Shown here piece by piece: positions 25,474-35,699 of a DNA stretch of 64,000 nt. The notes under the pieces were generated by a model. It was not told the DNA's origin, made no database searches, and saw only the letters and a list, made by a program, of their open reading frames with translations. Both the position numbers and the translations under genes were made by a program. Each line of letters starts with the position of its first letter. The stretch's first letter is position 1. Source of the stretch: Clostridia bacterium (GTDB lineage: Bacteria > Bacillota > Clostridia > Christensenellales > UBA1242); the NCBI GenBank assembly GCA_017453125.1, contig JAFTKS010000001.1, positions 58,639-122,638 of the forward strand. Reading direction: 5' to 3'.

Positions 25474-26298
25474 TTATAGCTCCATTTCGTTATTATCAAG
25501 TCTAAACTTAACACGTCTATTAATTGCCATTGCCACCATATCAATGCCACCCTTGTTTTTCTGTCTTCGTGCCTCAGGATTCTCAAGACCTTCTTTCAAT
25601 AGTTCTTTGATAGCCGCACGAACTCGATAATAACGAATCTTGCCATCAAGTGCATTGGCGCACTTCATTCCAATATTATAACCATAGAAATTATCCTGTT
25701 GAAGAGACATAACATTGTCTCTAATTCCCATTCTTACAAGAGCAGTATAATTCTTGTGGTCTTCTATGAATTTGTCAGAAAGAGTATTTATTGCAACCAT
25801 ACTAATATTTTCGCCATTATTGTTTGTATGTCTACGAACTTGTTTGTCTGTCATTATAGACCTTACTAGTTCAGGGTTTCCGTTTTTCACACAACGCATT
25901 GGAAGATTATTTCCAAACGTATCTTCTGCAACCGCTCCACCATACTCAAAAATACATTTAATTATATCATATGCCCTACTATCCAAGCACTTGTCTCCAA
26001 GCGAATAATACTGAGTTTTTCCAATAATACTTTGTCGTTTTTCTCGTAACAGTGCAATATTGGGATTACGAGAAAGATAATCATTGAAGATATCTTCAAC
26101 GAAACCATATTGATTATCCTTTTCAGAATCACTTTTCAACTTATGAGCCCCATACATATCAAGAAGTTTAGACAAAAACTCATAATCATCAATTAGATTC
26201 ATAAAATTGCTTTCTGACACATCTATACACTGGTCAAAATTATATTTTTGCTTTGCAAGTGCATACGCCATCTCTAATGTTACATTCTTATTTGACAT
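25474..26298 (-). CDS. Ankyrin-repeat-like protein
   Basis: A 274-residue soluble protein. GNNLPMRCVKNGNPELVRSI (residues ~127-146) closely follows an ankyrin helix-turn-helix, with related units around it (GENISMVAINTLSD, FYGYNIGMKCAN), each lacking the strict consensus. Ankyrin folds mediate protein binding; no partner is visible. The ATG at 26298, with GGGGGA upstream, is preferred over longer readings whose extra residues are hydrophobic and lack a ribosome site. Confidence 0.6.
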   Translation of the reverse strand: MSNKNVTLEMAYALAKQKYNFDQCIDVSESNFMNLIDDYEFLSKLLDMYGAHKLKSDSEKDNQYGFVEDIFNDYLSRNPNIALLREKRQSIIGKTQYYSLGDKCLDSRAYDIIKCIFEYGGAVAEDTFGNNLPMRCVKNGNPELVRSIMTDKQVRRHTNNNGENISMVAINTLSDKFIEDHKNYTALVRMGIRDNVMSLQQDNFYGYNIGMKCANALDGKIRYYRVRAAIKELLKEGLENPEARRQKNKGGIDMVAMAINRRVKFRLDNNEMEL

Positions 26299-26408
26299 TC
26301 CCAATCCCCCATCTCTTACAAAGAGTATATCACATTGCACTACAAAATTCAATACCCCTTGCAAATAACATTTTGTCAAAAGCAAAACAATAATAAATCC
26401 ACCAAAAA

Positions 26409-26447
26409 AAATACTCATACTTGACAATTCAAATATGAGTAATTTTT
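26409..26447 (-). terminator. Intrinsic terminator of the rpmH-jag operon
   Basis: Stem ACTCATA / TATGAGT directly after the jag stop, with A/T runs on both sides. Confidence 0.75.
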
Positions 26448-26449
26448 TA

Positions 26450-27163
26450 TTAATCGATATAATCAATAACAAGACATCTATTAGGCTCTACACCCTCTGA
26501 ATGTGTACCGATATGCTCTATATTGCTAAGCACATAATGAATTGCTTTTCTTTCAAAAGAATTCATAGGTTCAAGTTTGATTGAACGCTTAGTCTGAAGA
26601 ACTTTCTTTGCCATCTTCTCTGCAATTTGCTCAACAGTATCTTGACGTTTGCGACGATAGTTCTCGACATCAATATATACTTTCTTTCTATATTCAGGAA
26701 CTTGCTCTCTAACAATTGTATTTGTCAAGAATTGAACAGCCTCTAAAGTCTCTCCGTGATAGCCAATAAGATTATTGACAGACTCACCATTAACCTTGAA
26801 TATAACATCTCCATTACGCACGCCACGAGATACGGTAGCTGTGATGTTCATCTTATCTAGCAAGCCTTCCAAGAACTCTGTTACAACAGGAGTTATTTTC
26901 TCAACGTGTTCGGTTGAAAATTCAATCTGTTCTTCTTCTTGATTTTTAACAAGCTTGATTTCTTTTTTTGCTTTGTTGTTTTTGAGGTATTCTTCTCTTT
27001 CTTCTGGTGTAGCGAATGTATAAATTTCTACTACTGCTTTCTTGAGCATACTTCCCTCATTAATAACCTTTACCTCAATATCTTCCCTATTTACACCAAG
27101 CATTTGCATTCCTTTCTCAATTGCTTGGTCAACACTTTTTGCTGATACTTCTATATTTCTCAT
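26450..27163 (-). CDS. jag: RNA-binding protein Jag/KhpB (SpoIIIJ-associated)
   Basis: A 237-residue RNA-binding protein linked to cell division and cell-wall control. An N-terminal Jag domain (MRNIEVSAKSVDQAIEKG) is followed by a linker, a KH domain (VNNLIGYHGETLEAVQFL, residues ~129-146) and a C-terminal R3H domain (MNSFERKAIHYVLSN to HSEGVEPNRCLVI). It is the last gene of rpmH-rnpA-yidD-yidC-jag, 5 bp after yidC. Full length for the family. Confidence 0.95.
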   Translation of the reverse strand: MRNIEVSAKSVDQAIEKGMQMLGVNREDIEVKVINEGSMLKKAVVEIYTFATPEEREEYLKNNKAKKEIKLVKNQEEEQIEFSTEHVEKITPVVTEFLEGLLDKMNITATVSRGVRNGDVIFKVNGESVNNLIGYHGETLEAVQFLTNTIVREQVPEYRKKVYIDVENYRRKRQDTVEQIAEKMAKKVLQTKRSIKLEPMNSFERKAIHYVLSNIEHIGTHSEGVEPNRCLVIDYID

Positions 27164-27168
27164 AATGA

Positions 27169-28254
27169 CTACTTCCTTCTTTTTCTATCGTATGGAGCAA
27201 CAGTTCTAAGTTGCTCTTTTTTGATTGCTTCAATCTCCAACATATCTGCAAACATTGTAACAAGTGGACCTGTAAGCAATGCAATCAATGCTCCTGCCAC
27301 GATATACAAACCAAATGCTGCGTTATAGAATAATGTAAACACACCCATAATTATAGGCATTATTATACTCATCCATTTGCCAGAACCATTTGACATAAGA
27401 CTTGGGTCGACACCTTTTTTCTTTGCCTTGGCTTTGGATATCCAATTGTTGATGTTTATAGATAGATAGTTGATTCCTGCTGCAAGAATTGCAAGGATAA
27501 AATATCCATTCACCTTTCTTTCATTACTTGAAATAGGATTCATTATTAAATTATATTCTTCTTCAGTCACTTGTTCTGATGAAATCTTGCTCTTTTTGAT
27601 AAAGTCTGAATACTTCATAACAGGACTTACTGTCGAGTCTGCAAGCCAAATATTCTCTATCCACAAGAAACCCGTCTTTGTATCTTGATATTTAGCATTT
27701 GCTTTCTCGTTGGCTGATGCTGTAAGAGTAGCAAGTTCGTCCTCGGCCATTCCCTCGATTGCAACCTTATATGCATCAAGTGCAGATTGTTCCTCCAAAG
27801 AATCTACATCTACTGAAAATTCTGCAAAGTACTCTTTTCTAACCTGCAAATATTGGTCACCAATTTTATAAGATGAAATATTATTAAGCGAACCGAACAA
27901 TGTCCAGAATACAATCATTGTGAATACCATATAAAGTAGCATTCCAAGACAAGTTCCCATAACATTGTAGTTATGTGCCTTGTAAACTTCCATTGTCTTC
28001 TGGTTTTGTAAATTTTTGTCATTAGCGTATTTGGCATTAACCTTGTCTAGTTCTGGTTTCATTTCCATTTGCTTTCTAGAACTCTTCTTGGAAGTGTACT
28101 TATTGATAAAGTCAAACGGAACCATAATAAACTTAATAATTACTGTAACCAAAATAAGTGCTAGGGCATAGTTGCCAATACTACTTTCCATTCCGAAAAT
28201 AATAGCGTCCCAGAACCCATTTGGTTTTGTAAGTGCAATACTTAAAAAATCCAT
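27169..28254 (-). CDS. yidC: Membrane protein insertase YidC (SpoIIIJ/OxaA)
   Basis: A 361-residue inner-membrane insertase. Recognisable parts are the first helices (NYALALILVTVIIKFIMVPF), the cytosolic hairpin with KQMEMKPELDKVNAKY, and late helices (IIMPIIMGVFTLFYNAAFGL). No lipobox Cys is present, unlike many Firmicute YidCs. A ~110-residue insertion (about 140-250) between helices, rich in Glu/Ala, is longer than usual. The start at 28254 has AAAGGAGA upstream. It overlaps yidD by 13 bp. Confidence 0.93.
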   Translation of the reverse strand: MDFLSIALTKPNGFWDAIIFGMESSIGNYALALILVTVIIKFIMVPFDFINKYTSKKSSRKQMEMKPELDKVNAKYANDKNLQNQKTMEVYKAHNYNVMGTCLGMLLYMVFTMIVFWTLFGSLNNISSYKIGDQYLQVRKEYFAEFSVDVDSLEEQSALDAYKVAIEGMAEDELATLTASANEKANAKYQDTKTGFLWIENIWLADSTVSPVMKYSDFIKKSKISSEQVTEEEYNLIMNPISSNERKVNGYFILAILAAGINYLSININNWISKAKAKKKGVDPSLMSNGSGKWMSIIMPIIMGVFTLFYNAAFGLYIVAGALIALLTGPLVTMFADMLEIEAIKKEQLRTVAPYDRKRRK

Positions 28255-28523
28255 TTTGATTCTCCTTTCAAATTCTGTGGAACAAAGTCCTCTCCACATT
28301 TGCCATTAGGTCTACACCTAAAAATTCTTTTTATTCCCAACCATACACCTCGTATCAAGCCCCATTCTCGAATAGCTATTAGCATATAATGAGAACACGA
28401 CGGATAAAACCTACAAGTTGTTGGAAACATAGGACTAATAAATAATTGATAAATTTTAATCAATACAATCGCAAGAGCCTTGAATGGATACAGAATAGCC
28501 TTAAATGTTTGAACTATCCACAT
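28242..28523 (-). CDS. yidD: Membrane protein insertion efficiency factor YidD
   Basis: A 93-residue YidD protein, associated with YidC-dependent membrane insertion. The diagnostic core is IYQLFISPMFPTTCRFYPSC followed by SHYMLIAIREWG and RIFRCRPN, with three conserved Cys. An N-terminal amphipathic helix would attach it to the membrane. It overlaps rnpA by 23 bp and yidC by 13 bp. Confidence 0.95.
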   Translation of the reverse strand: MWIVQTFKAILYPFKALAIVLIKIYQLFISPMFPTTCRFYPSCSHYMLIAIREWGLIRGVWLGIKRIFRCRPNGKCGEDFVPQNLKGESKWIF

Positions 28524-28857
28524 ATCCCAACTCCGACTTTTTTAGCAAAACTTTCAATTGAGACTTTAGTTCGTCAAACGACAATGAGTCAACTCCGGCC
28601 TTGGCAATAATTACAACATTATAATTATCTGGCAGACGATATACTTCTTCTCTCATAATAGCCCTGAGTCTACGTTTAATCAAGTTTCTAGTATGCGCCT
28701 TTCCAATCTTCTTCGCAATTGAAAATCCTACTTTCAAAGTTCTATGTTTTGTAGGAATATAAACAAGGGTGAGATTTGCCGTATGTTTTGCAGTGCCGTG
28801 ATTGTATAAATAGGCGAATTCTTTTCGCTTTCTTAGCCTATTTTCGCTTTTTAACAT
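28501..28857 (-). CDS. rnpA: Ribonuclease P protein component
   Basis: A 118-residue basic protein subunit of RNase P, which matures tRNA 5' ends. LRKRKEFAYLYNHG, the GFSIAKKIGKAHTRNLIKRR RNR-type motif and IIAKAG are typical. The ATG at 28857 is used because GGGGAG lies five bases upstream. It follows rpmH, as in most bacteria. Confidence 0.95.
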   Translation of the reverse strand: MLKSENRLRKRKEFAYLYNHGTAKHTANLTLVYIPTKHRTLKVGFSIAKKIGKAHTRNLIKRRLRAIMREEVYRLPDNYNVVIIAKAGVDSLSFDELKSQLKVLLKKSELGYVDSSNI

Positions 28858-28946
28858 TTCTCCCCCCTTTTGTTGATATCCCAAAATTTAAAAATTGTCT
28901 ATAAAAAAATCTTTTTATAGACATCAAAAAAACATATTAAATTGCA

Positions 28947-29081
28947 TTAAGCAGAAAGTCTTTTTCTTCCACGGTTTCTTCTGTTCTTAATAACCTTCTT
29001 TCCACCCTTAGTTCTCATTCTTGCTCTAAAGCCGTGAACCTTGCTTCTTTGTCTTTTCTTTGGTTGATAAGTTCTTTTCAT
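28947..29081 (-). CDS. rpmH: 50S ribosomal protein L34
   Basis: A complete 44-residue, very basic large-subunit protein. It starts [18 protein letters not shown], continues with [12 protein letters not shown] and ends GRKRLSA. GGAAGGG lies upstream of the ATG. It is the first gene of rpmH-rnpA-yidD-yidC-jag. In many bacteria dnaA adjoins rpmH; here dnaA is about 16 kb away. Confidence 0.97.
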   Translation of the reverse strand: MKRTYQPKKRQRSKVHGFRARMRTKGGKKVIKNRRNRGRKRLSA

Positions 29082-29196
29082 AAGATTCAATCCCTTCCTT
29101 TTTTAGTTTTAACGAAAATCTATCTGCCCGAAAATCTGACAATAGAGTTTTTCCATATGTAATTGCAAAATAGCGTTTTATAAAATTTGCTCTATT

Positions 29197-29225
29197 AGTA
29201 TACTGAAAAACGCCCCAAATGTCAA
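29197..29225 (-). promoter_or_regulatory. Promoter of the rpmH operon
   Basis: Minus strand TTGACA (29225-29220), exact 17-bp spacer, TATACT (29202-29197), about 115 bp before rpmH. Confidence 0.8.
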
Positions 29226-29310
29226 CAATATTTTTTTTAATTTCTTTGATAATATAGAAAAAGAACCTATAAGTAATATGAAATATTAATAATTTCACAA
29301 AGAAAAACAA

Positions 29311-29341
29311 AAAACTCCCCCTTTTAAATGGAAGAGTTTTT
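29311..29341 (-). terminator. Intrinsic terminator of the 29347-29976 gene
   Basis: Minus-strand stem ACTCTTCC / GGGGGAGT (with G-T pairs), A-run before and T-run after, directly beyond the stop codon. Confidence 0.7.
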
Positions 29342-29346
29342 GAAAA

Positions 29347-29976
29347 TTAACCGATTACAACAAATTCAATGCCTTCAATATAATTGTTTAGGTCTGCTTG
29401 ATGAGCAAGGAATGTTAGAGAATACTCACATTCGTTATTGCTCTTATCGCAAAGATAAACTTTGCATTGGTCAAAGTTCTTTGTATCACCCAAAGGCATA
29501 ACAATCATATCGAACTCTACTTCTTTGCTAGAAAGAGTACCGACGTCTTTGTAAACTTCGCCATCAATCTTTAGAACTTGTTTCTCCATATATGTGAAAA
29601 CAAGTGCATTGTCTACTTCTTTTGCAACAGTGCTAATAGCATTGATGGTTGAGAAATTGTTGACATCAACATTGAAACTTCCTGTACCTTGGAAAAGTGC
29701 ACTAAGCACACTATCCTTAAGACTCTTCTCGTGAAGGTCACGAATAGTTGTATATACTGCATTATGTTCTTTGTCAGCCTCTGTAACAGGATTCTCAGAA
29801 TAAGTATATTGTTGAGCAAGCCCGTCTTTATAAATAGTAATTGTAGCGTATCCGTCTTGAATTGGGTTACTAAATTTCTTTGGAACAATTGCCAAAACAA
29901 TTGTAGTAATCACAAGAGCAAGAACTACTGCAACAACTGAGATTGAAATAATTTTTTTTGCCAAATTCTTTTTCAT
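29347..29976 (-). CDS. Membrane-anchored extracytoplasmic protein, unknown
   Basis: A 209-residue protein with a basic start (MKKNLAKK) and one hydrophobic helix (residues ~9-31) without a clear cleavage site or lipobox, so it is probably anchored with its C-terminal domain outside. The ectodomain has beta-rich stretches (YATITIYKDG, VYLCDKSNNECEYSLTF). Two Cys in the last strand pair could form a disulfide. I do not recognise the family. It lies downstream of ftsH in the same direction, after a 112-bp gap, as a separate unit. Confidence 0.65.
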   Translation of the reverse strand: MKKNLAKKIISISVVAVVLALVITTIVLAIVPKKFSNPIQDGYATITIYKDGLAQQYTYSENPVTEADKEHNAVYTTIRDLHEKSLKDSVLSALFQGTGSFNVDVNNFSTINAISTVAKEVDNALVFTYMEKQVLKIDGEVYKDVGTLSSKEVEFDMIVMPLGDTKNFDQCKVYLCDKSNNECEYSLTFLAHQADLNNYIEGIEFVVIG

Positions 29977-30088
29977 TGTTTTTTCCTTTTTTGCTATTTC
30001 GTTTTGAAAGATGTGTACTAGAGAAACTATCTTTCTCCGTAATTAACCATATCTTAAATCAATTTTGACCCAAAGTCAAATAATTTAT

Positions 30089-32560
30089 TTATTTTTTATC
30101 TTCATCAGATGATTTTGTTTTTGAGGTAGATGTTTTTGAAGTCGATTTTGTTGTCTTCTTTGCAGGAGCCTTAGTCGACTTTTTAGCTGATGAAGGTTTT
30201 GCAGAAGTTGGTTTCTTAGGAGTCTCTGGACTCTCTTTCTTTTCTTCAACACTATCAGGCTTTTTCTCTTCTACTGAAGCCTCTTTCATTTCCTCTTTTG
30301 TAGCCTTGAGTTCTGCCTCTACCTTTTCTTTTAATTCTTGGTTACGAGCGGCCAAGAAATCATCTTTTTCTTTTACAACTTTTTCATAGTCTTCTTTGAG
30401 TTTGTTGAGTTCTTGTTCTCCAATAACTCCAGCCTCTTTCAAAGCCTCTGCTGCCTTGATTTTAAGTGCGTGAACCTTCTCTTGTTTAATAAGTTCTTGT
30501 TCTTTTCTGATTACATCTTCTTTTTCTTTTCTTTTCTCTGCCTTCTCGTGTAGTCTTCTAGAAATATCTTCACTACTCTTTCCAGCAATCAATTCATCAA
30601 CTTCTTCTGCATAAATTGTTTCTTCTGTTAGAAGAAGTGCTGACATTCTATCTAGCAAGTCTCTCTTGCTTTCAAGAAGTTTCTTTGCTTTGTCATAACA
30701 CTTATCAAGTATTGCCTTCACTTCAGCATCAATAACCTTTGCGGTTTCCTCACTATATTGATTCTGTACTTGATAATCTCTACCAATGAATACTTCGTTC
30801 TTTGAGCCAAAACTCATAAATCCAAGTTTCTCGCTCATACCCCATTCAACGACCATTTTTCTTGCCAAATCGGTTGCTCTCTGAATATCCGAACTAGCAC
30901 CTGCAGTAATGTCTCCAAATACAATTTCTTCTGCTAGTCTTCCACCCATCATCATTGAAATTCTATTACAAAGTTTGTTGTAACTATAATGACTATCATC
31001 ATCAGCAGGTCTAATATTTGTATAACCGCCGGCCATTCCTCTAGGAATAATTGAAACCTCGTGAACGGTATCTCCACATTCCATAAATTTTGCAATTATT
31101 GCGTGACCACTTTCGTGATAAGCAGTAAGTTTTTTGTCATTCTCTGTAACAAGTCTAGATTTCTTTTGAGGTCCCATAAGAACTTTGTTAATACCCTCAG
31201 TAATATCTTCCATTGTTATAGTAAGACGATTGTCTCTTGCAGCAAGAATAGCAGCCTCATTAAGGAAGTTCTCAATATCCGCTCCGGTAAATCCGCTTGT
31301 AAGTCTTGCAATATCTTTGAAGTTTACACTCTCTTCAATTGGTTTGTTTTTTGCGTGGATTTGGATAATACCTTCTCTACCTTTCACGTCTGGAACGTTA
31401 ACATAAATTTGTCTGTCAAATCTACCTGGTCTTAGAAGTGCTGGGTCAAGTACATCTGCTCTATTTGTAGCAGCAAGAATTATAATACCCGAATTGCTAT
31501 CAAATCCGTCCATTTCTACAAGCAATTGGTTAAGTGTTTGCTCTCTTTCGTCGTTTCCGCCACCAAGACCTGCACCTCTTTGTCTACCAACTGCGTCAAT
31601 TTCATCAATAAACACAATACAAGGGGCGTTCTTCTTGGCTGTCTCAAACATATCTCTAACCCTGCTAGCACCAACGCCGACATAAAGTTCCACAAAGTCA
31701 CTACCAGAAATACTGAAGAATGGAACATTACTTTCTCCAGCCACTGCCTTTGCAAGAAGTGTTTTACCTGTTCCAGGATTTCCTACTAGAAGTATTCCCT
31801 TTGGAATTCTAGCACCAAGAGCTCTGAATTTTGCTGGGTCTTTCAAAAATTCAACAATTTCTCTTGTCTCTTCCTTTTCTTCTTCTGCTCCAGCAATGTC
31901 TGAGAATCTAACATTACATTTCTCTACCATTCTTGCTCTATTTCTAGTGAAAGCATTTGCTCCGCCACCTTTAACAGAGAACATCTTGAAAATAACAAAT
32001 CCAATCATAATCATCACTACAACCATAATGATATAAGGAATTGCTTTCTCAAAGAAACTTGTTGTTGGGTTTGCTTTGATATAAATAATCCTTTCTACGT
32101 TTTCGAAATCAGCTACGCTATAAGTTTTACCGCCAAATTCAACGAATTGTTTGCTTTCGTCTGTAAACTTTTCATTTGCTATTTCTTGTTTAATTCCATC
32201 TAAAACATAATTGAAATTATCTATGAATTGCAAGTCAGTTGTTGTGTTGTTATAGGTAAAATAGAAGTCTGCGAATTTTGGGAAAGACTTTTCTTCAATT
32301 CCAGTTTTCTCCACTTTGATATAACCAACACCGCCAACAACATAAACGTGCGTTGCATAACCAGTCTCAACATCAAGTTTGTTGCCCTCGGCATCTAATT
32401 CTTCGCTAGTGTATTTTCCAGTCTCGACAATTTGTTGAGCCTGAGAAAGTGCTATATATTCTCCAGAATCGCCCCTATTAGCAAAATATAACATCACAGC
32501 GAAAATTGCAATAAAAACAATCACAAGAATTATACTTCTAAACTTATTACTCTTTTTCAA
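30089..32560 (-). CDS. ftsH: ATP-dependent zinc metalloprotease FtsH with lysine-rich tail
   Basis: An 823-residue membrane AAA+ protease that degrades membrane and regulatory proteins. Helices at ~10-27 and 173-193 flank the extracytoplasmic domain. Walker A GNPGTGKT is at 260-267, Walker [10 protein letters not shown] follows, the second region of homology contains RPGRFDR, and the zinc motif HESGH is at 482-486. I use a TTG start at 32560 because GGAGGT lies six bases upstream. The protein is ~180 residues longer than usual: a charged coiled coil, then a Lys/Ser/Thr/Pro/Ala-rich tail like histone H1 ([14 protein letters not shown]). Confidence 0.95.
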   Translation of the reverse strand: MKKSNKFRSIILVIVFIAIFAVMLYFANRGDSGEYIALSQAQQIVETGKYTSEELDAEGNKLDVETGYATHVYVVGGVGYIKVEKTGIEEKSFPKFADFYFTYNNTTTDLQFIDNFNYVLDGIKQEIANEKFTDESKQFVEFGGKTYSVADFENVERIIYIKANPTTSFFEKAIPYIIMVVVMIMIGFVIFKMFSVKGGGANAFTRNRARMVEKCNVRFSDIAGAEEEKEETREIVEFLKDPAKFRALGARIPKGILLVGNPGTGKTLLAKAVAGESNVPFFSISGSDFVELYVGVGASRVRDMFETAKKNAPCIVFIDEIDAVGRQRGAGLGGGNDEREQTLNQLLVEMDGFDSNSGIIILAATNRADVLDPALLRPGRFDRQIYVNVPDVKGREGIIQIHAKNKPIEESVNFKDIARLTSGFTGADIENFLNEAAILAARDNRLTITMEDITEGINKVLMGPQKKSRLVTENDKKLTAYHESGHAIIAKFMECGDTVHEVSIIPRGMAGGYTNIRPADDDSHYSYNKLCNRISMMMGGRLAEEIVFGDITAGASSDIQRATDLARKMVVEWGMSEKLGFMSFGSKNEVFIGRDYQVQNQYSEETAKVIDAEVKAILDKCYDKAKKLLESKRDLLDRMSALLLTEETIYAEEVDELIAGKSSEDISRRLHEKAEKRKEKEDVIRKEQELIKQEKVHALKIKAAEALKEAGVIGEQELNKLKEDYEKVVKEKDDFLAARNQELKEKVEAELKATKEEMKEASVEEKKPDSVEEKKESPETPKKPTSAKPSSAKKSTKAPAKKTTKSTSKTSTSKTKSSDEDKK

Positions 32561-32951
32561 TTTTTTACCTCCGATATCCAATAAAGATATACCAATTCAA
32601 ATTTGCCTCAATTGTAGCAATTACACTCAATTATAACTCTGCAAATTGAGAAAACAAAAGACTTTTGTTTATTTGCATACAATCGGCAATTATACCATTT
32701 AACAAAAGATATTAATTGCCAAGGCAAATATATGATAACAAAACCATTTTAAAAAAACAAGTTTTTTAGAGATATATTTTTAATTAAATATAATTTTATT
32801 ATAAAAAAATATTGTCTTTTGGTTATTTTTGACATTAAATTAAAAAACTATTGCATTTAACTAAACACCCGTTCAACAAAATTTTAAAATTCGCAAAAAC
32901 TCAAAGACTATTTATTGTCAACCACTATCATTTAACTAAATCCATATACCT
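32561..32951. other. 391-bp A+T-rich intergenic region
   Basis: Between ftsH and yyaC. It holds a perfect palindrome AAACAAAAG-a-CTTTTGTTT at 32652-32670 and several poly-A/T tracts. I see no ORF with a ribosome site and no recognisable RNA gene. Confidence 0.5.
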
Positions 32952-33482
32952 CTACGCATTAACAATTTCTCTGCAGAATTTTGCTCTTGTAGAAACAGCC
33001 ATTGCACAACCTTTTGCAATGAATTCTGCCAACTCCAAAACAATCTTCATTCGTGTGCTATTTAGATTAAATTGAGCGGATTTTTTCTCAACAACACCAA
33101 GAATAGAATACACACCAATTTTTCTTATAGGCAGACACCTGCCAAGACCTGCAAAACTGCCTTCATTTAGTATTATTTTGCCAACCTCACAATCAAGAGT
33201 TGCGTCAATTAAAAACAATGTGGAAAAGGGGTGCTGGGTTTCAATATAATTAACCACCTGCATCAAATTGTTGGCGTTAATATTATAATCCAATCCGCCG
33301 TAAACAAATGCATCAATATCATACTGTTTTCTCATCAATTCTGCAACAATCGGAGCAAGACTATCACATACAAATTTATCACTTCCTACACACAAAAAAA
33401 CAGGTTTGTTTTTGCCATCTAATTTCTGAAAAATCTCCAAACTAAATCGCTTCAAATCATCTCTATTTCTATCAAAAACCAT
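32952..33482 (-). CDS. yyaC: YyaC-family spore protease (DUF1256)
   Basis: A 176-residue protein of the YyaC/DUF1256 family, related to the Gpr-type spore peptidases that process small acid-soluble proteins. PVFLCVGSDKFVCDSLAPIV is the family's GTD/GDSLGP segment, VYGGLDYNINANNL its second motif, FLIDATLDCEVGKI its IDA motif, and NSTRMKIVLELAEFIAKG its C-terminal helix. GGGAGA precedes the ATG. It supports sporulation ability of the lineage. Confidence 0.88.
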   Translation of the reverse strand: MVFDRNRDDLKRFSLEIFQKLDGKNKPVFLCVGSDKFVCDSLAPIVAELMRKQYDIDAFVYGGLDYNINANNLMQVVNYIETQHPFSTLFLIDATLDCEVGKIILNEGSFAGLGRCLPIRKIGVYSILGVVEKKSAQFNLNSTRMKIVLELAEFIAKGCAMAVSTRAKFCREIVNA

Positions 33483-33751
33483 TAATTATTTCTCCCGTAT
33501 AAAATCATCTTTTTTTAAAGAGTTTTCTATTTCAAAAATTCATACAATTTACTTCTATTGTTTACAAACAAATCGATTTTAAAACTCTCAACAAGATTCT
33601 AAATTATAAGAATTTGAATTTTACTCAGATAAAATTTTGAAAATATGAAATTTTTTTTCAAAATTGCCACAACATTTGAATGACAAATATTTTTCTATAT
33701 GATAATATATAGGATAGAATAAATAGAATTTCGTTTTAAGGAGTAGCACCT

Positions 33752-34471
33752 ATGTGGAGTTACATTATTGATGGTTTATTAATTTTAATTTTGATTGTTT
33801 GCACCATTGTTGGTATTGCAAAGGGATTGTTTGATAGCATTTTAGGCTTGATTTCCACAGGTCTTGCACTCGTAATCTCTGCATTTACTGCAAAGTATAT
33901 TGCAAACCTAATCAATAAATTATTCAACTTTGAAGATTTCATTCTAAAGAAATTGGACGGAAAAGAACTATCTATATTTGGTCACGCATATACTCCTTCT
34001 GATATTGCAAAATTCTGCGTGTGGATTTGCTCACTTGTAATTATGTTCCTACTTATCAAGTTTGTTATATTCATTCTTGCCAAAGTATTTGAATCAGTTA
34101 CAAAAACAAGCCCTACAATTTCGGGCGTTAATAGAGTTCTAGGAATGGTCTTTGGTCTTGCAAAAGGTTGTGTAATTGTAGTTTCCCTACTAGCACTATG
34201 TAGCATTATTACCAACGTTCCAGCAATCGGCGCTCCAGTTTATGAGAAAATATCCGACACAAAAATCACAAATTCTGTATTCAAATTCGTAGATGAATTT
34301 GTTGAGAAGAATATCAATCACGATACTATTCAAGATATAATCGATAGAATCAAGAGCGAATCTTCTAGCAAAGACGACTCAAGCAAGGAAGAAGAATCTA
34401 CCCAACAACCAGAAAGTAGTGGCGGAACAGAACTTGCTACAAATAATTACTACATCGAGTACACAAACTAA
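33752..34471 (+). CDS. CvpA-family membrane protein
   Basis: A 239-residue protein with about four membrane helices in the first ~170 residues (IIDGLLILILIVCTIVGIAK at residues 5-24, then three more) and a Ser/Glu-rich cytosolic tail. Topology and the GxxKGLFDSILGLIS region after helix 1 match the CvpA family, linked in E. coli to colicin V production and bile or envelope stress. AAGGAG precedes the ATG. The next gene starts 41 bp later and may be co-transcribed. Confidence 0.8.
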   Translation: MWSYIIDGLLILILIVCTIVGIAKGLFDSILGLISTGLALVISAFTAKYIANLINKLFNFEDFILKKLDGKELSIFGHAYTPSDIAKFCVWICSLVIMFLLIKFVIFILAKVFESVTKTSPTISGVNRVLGMVFGLAKGCVIVVSLLALCSIITNVPAIGAPVYEKISDTKITNSVFKFVDEFVEKNINHDTIQDIIDRIKSESSSKDDSSKEEESTQQPESSGGTELATNNYYIEYTN

Positions 34472-34512
34472 AAATAACTTTTTTATAAAATATATGTTTT
34501 AAGGTGAAGAAA

Positions 34513-35589
34513 ATGGAAGCAGAAGAGAAAATGATACTTCGCGACTTGCCCGTTGACACAAGAAACTATACAATAGTTGACAACATTACCGGCAAGCCAA
34601 TTGACCAATCAACATACACAATGACTATCGACCCAGAAGTTATTGGAAAACTTAATAAATTGAAACAGCTTAACGAAGAGAAAATCAAACAGTCTGCACT
34701 CAAGGCTCAATATAGCGATACAAGTCTTGTTAGCACATTTACTCCGACAGACAATGCTGTATTTACTCCTGTATACAACGACGAATATATCAACTATCAC
34801 GATTACAACACTACTTTTGATAACACCCCAAAAGTAGAAGAGGAAGTTGTTGAAGAGGTTGCAGAAGAAGTTCCAGAAGAGCATAAATCTACTGAGGTTA
34901 TCAAGTCCGACTCTCTACTAGATAGAGTTGTGGCTAGAGACCCAAGTGAGAGACCTCAAGAAGTAGAAGAAGTTGTTGAAGAGCCAAAAGAGGAATTGGA
35001 CTATATCTCCAATTATAATAGTGATGGCGAGTATTCAAATACTCAAGACCAACCAGCAGACGAAATCCCTGCTGACAATAGCCTATTCACTCCAGAAATG
35101 GCATCTCTACAACAAGCTAGCGAACAGATAGTAAATATTGATACAGACAAACTCGGCCAAGATATCAAATCTTCCAAAGCATTCAAAAAGAAAGAAGAGA
35201 AAATTTCTCTTGACAAAATGGAAGTTATAAGTGGAAAAAAGATTGCTTGGACAGCATACATTCTATTCTTTATTCCCCTACTATTCAAAGGTAAAAATAG
35301 ATTCGTTCGCTTGCACGCAAACGAGGGCTTGGAACTTAACATTATGGAAATCCTTAGTGGAATTCTTATTGCTCAATACTTCCTACTTCCAAAACTAATG
35401 GAAACAATGTCTTCAACAGTATCTTCTATATCTTTGATTGCTTGTATTGTAGGTGCCGGACTACTTGCGGGTTGCTTGCTCACAATACTTCCAATGATGA
35501 TACTTTCTCTCTGTGGCGTACAAGCACAAACATTCTGGCTATGGAAGAGAAGAATGATTAAAGTTTCTAGCGAAAGAACTGCCGACTAA
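34513..35589 (+). CDS. Membrane protein with DUF4870/Tic20-like C-terminus
   Basis: A 358-residue protein. Residues 1-235 are soluble, acidic and low-complexity with repeated EEVVEE-type stretches. The C-terminal ~115 residues hold about three membrane helices; KNRFVRLHANEGLELNIMEI closely matches the FVRFHANQGL signature of DUF4870/Tic20-like proteins. The ATG at 34513 is used, with AGGTGA upstream; a GTG nine bases earlier is the alternative. It follows the CvpA-like gene. Function unknown; the acidic N-terminal part is unusual for the family. Confidence 0.75.
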   Translation: MEAEEKMILRDLPVDTRNYTIVDNITGKPIDQSTYTMTIDPEVIGKLNKLKQLNEEKIKQSALKAQYSDTSLVSTFTPTDNAVFTPVYNDEYINYHDYNTTFDNTPKVEEEVVEEVAEEVPEEHKSTEVIKSDSLLDRVVARDPSERPQEVEEVVEEPKEELDYISNYNSDGEYSNTQDQPADEIPADNSLFTPEMASLQQASEQIVNIDTDKLGQDIKSSKAFKKKEEKISLDKMEVISGKKIAWTAYILFFIPLLFKGKNRFVRLHANEGLELNIMEILSGILIAQYFLLPKLMETMSSTVSSISLIACIVGAGLLAGCLLTILPMMILSLCGVQAQTFWLWKRRMIKVSSERTAD

Positions 35590-35608
35590 TAAAAATTAAA
35601 AAAAATCA

Positions 35609-35642
35609 AGAATTAGAGTAGAAATATTCTAATTCTTTTTTT
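35609..35642 (+). terminator. Intrinsic terminator
   Basis: Stem AGAATTAGA / TCTAATTCT, 10-nt loop, long T-run. Confidence 0.85.
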
Positions 35643-35699
35643 CACACCGCCTTGGGATAATTAACCCTTTTTATTCAATCTCAACACACGAGCCATATG

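Noticed and set aside
29026..29310. 94-codon minus-strand ORF overlapping the start of rpmH
   Set aside because: It overlaps rpmH and its promoter in another frame, lacks a ribosome site, and rpmH is a certain gene.
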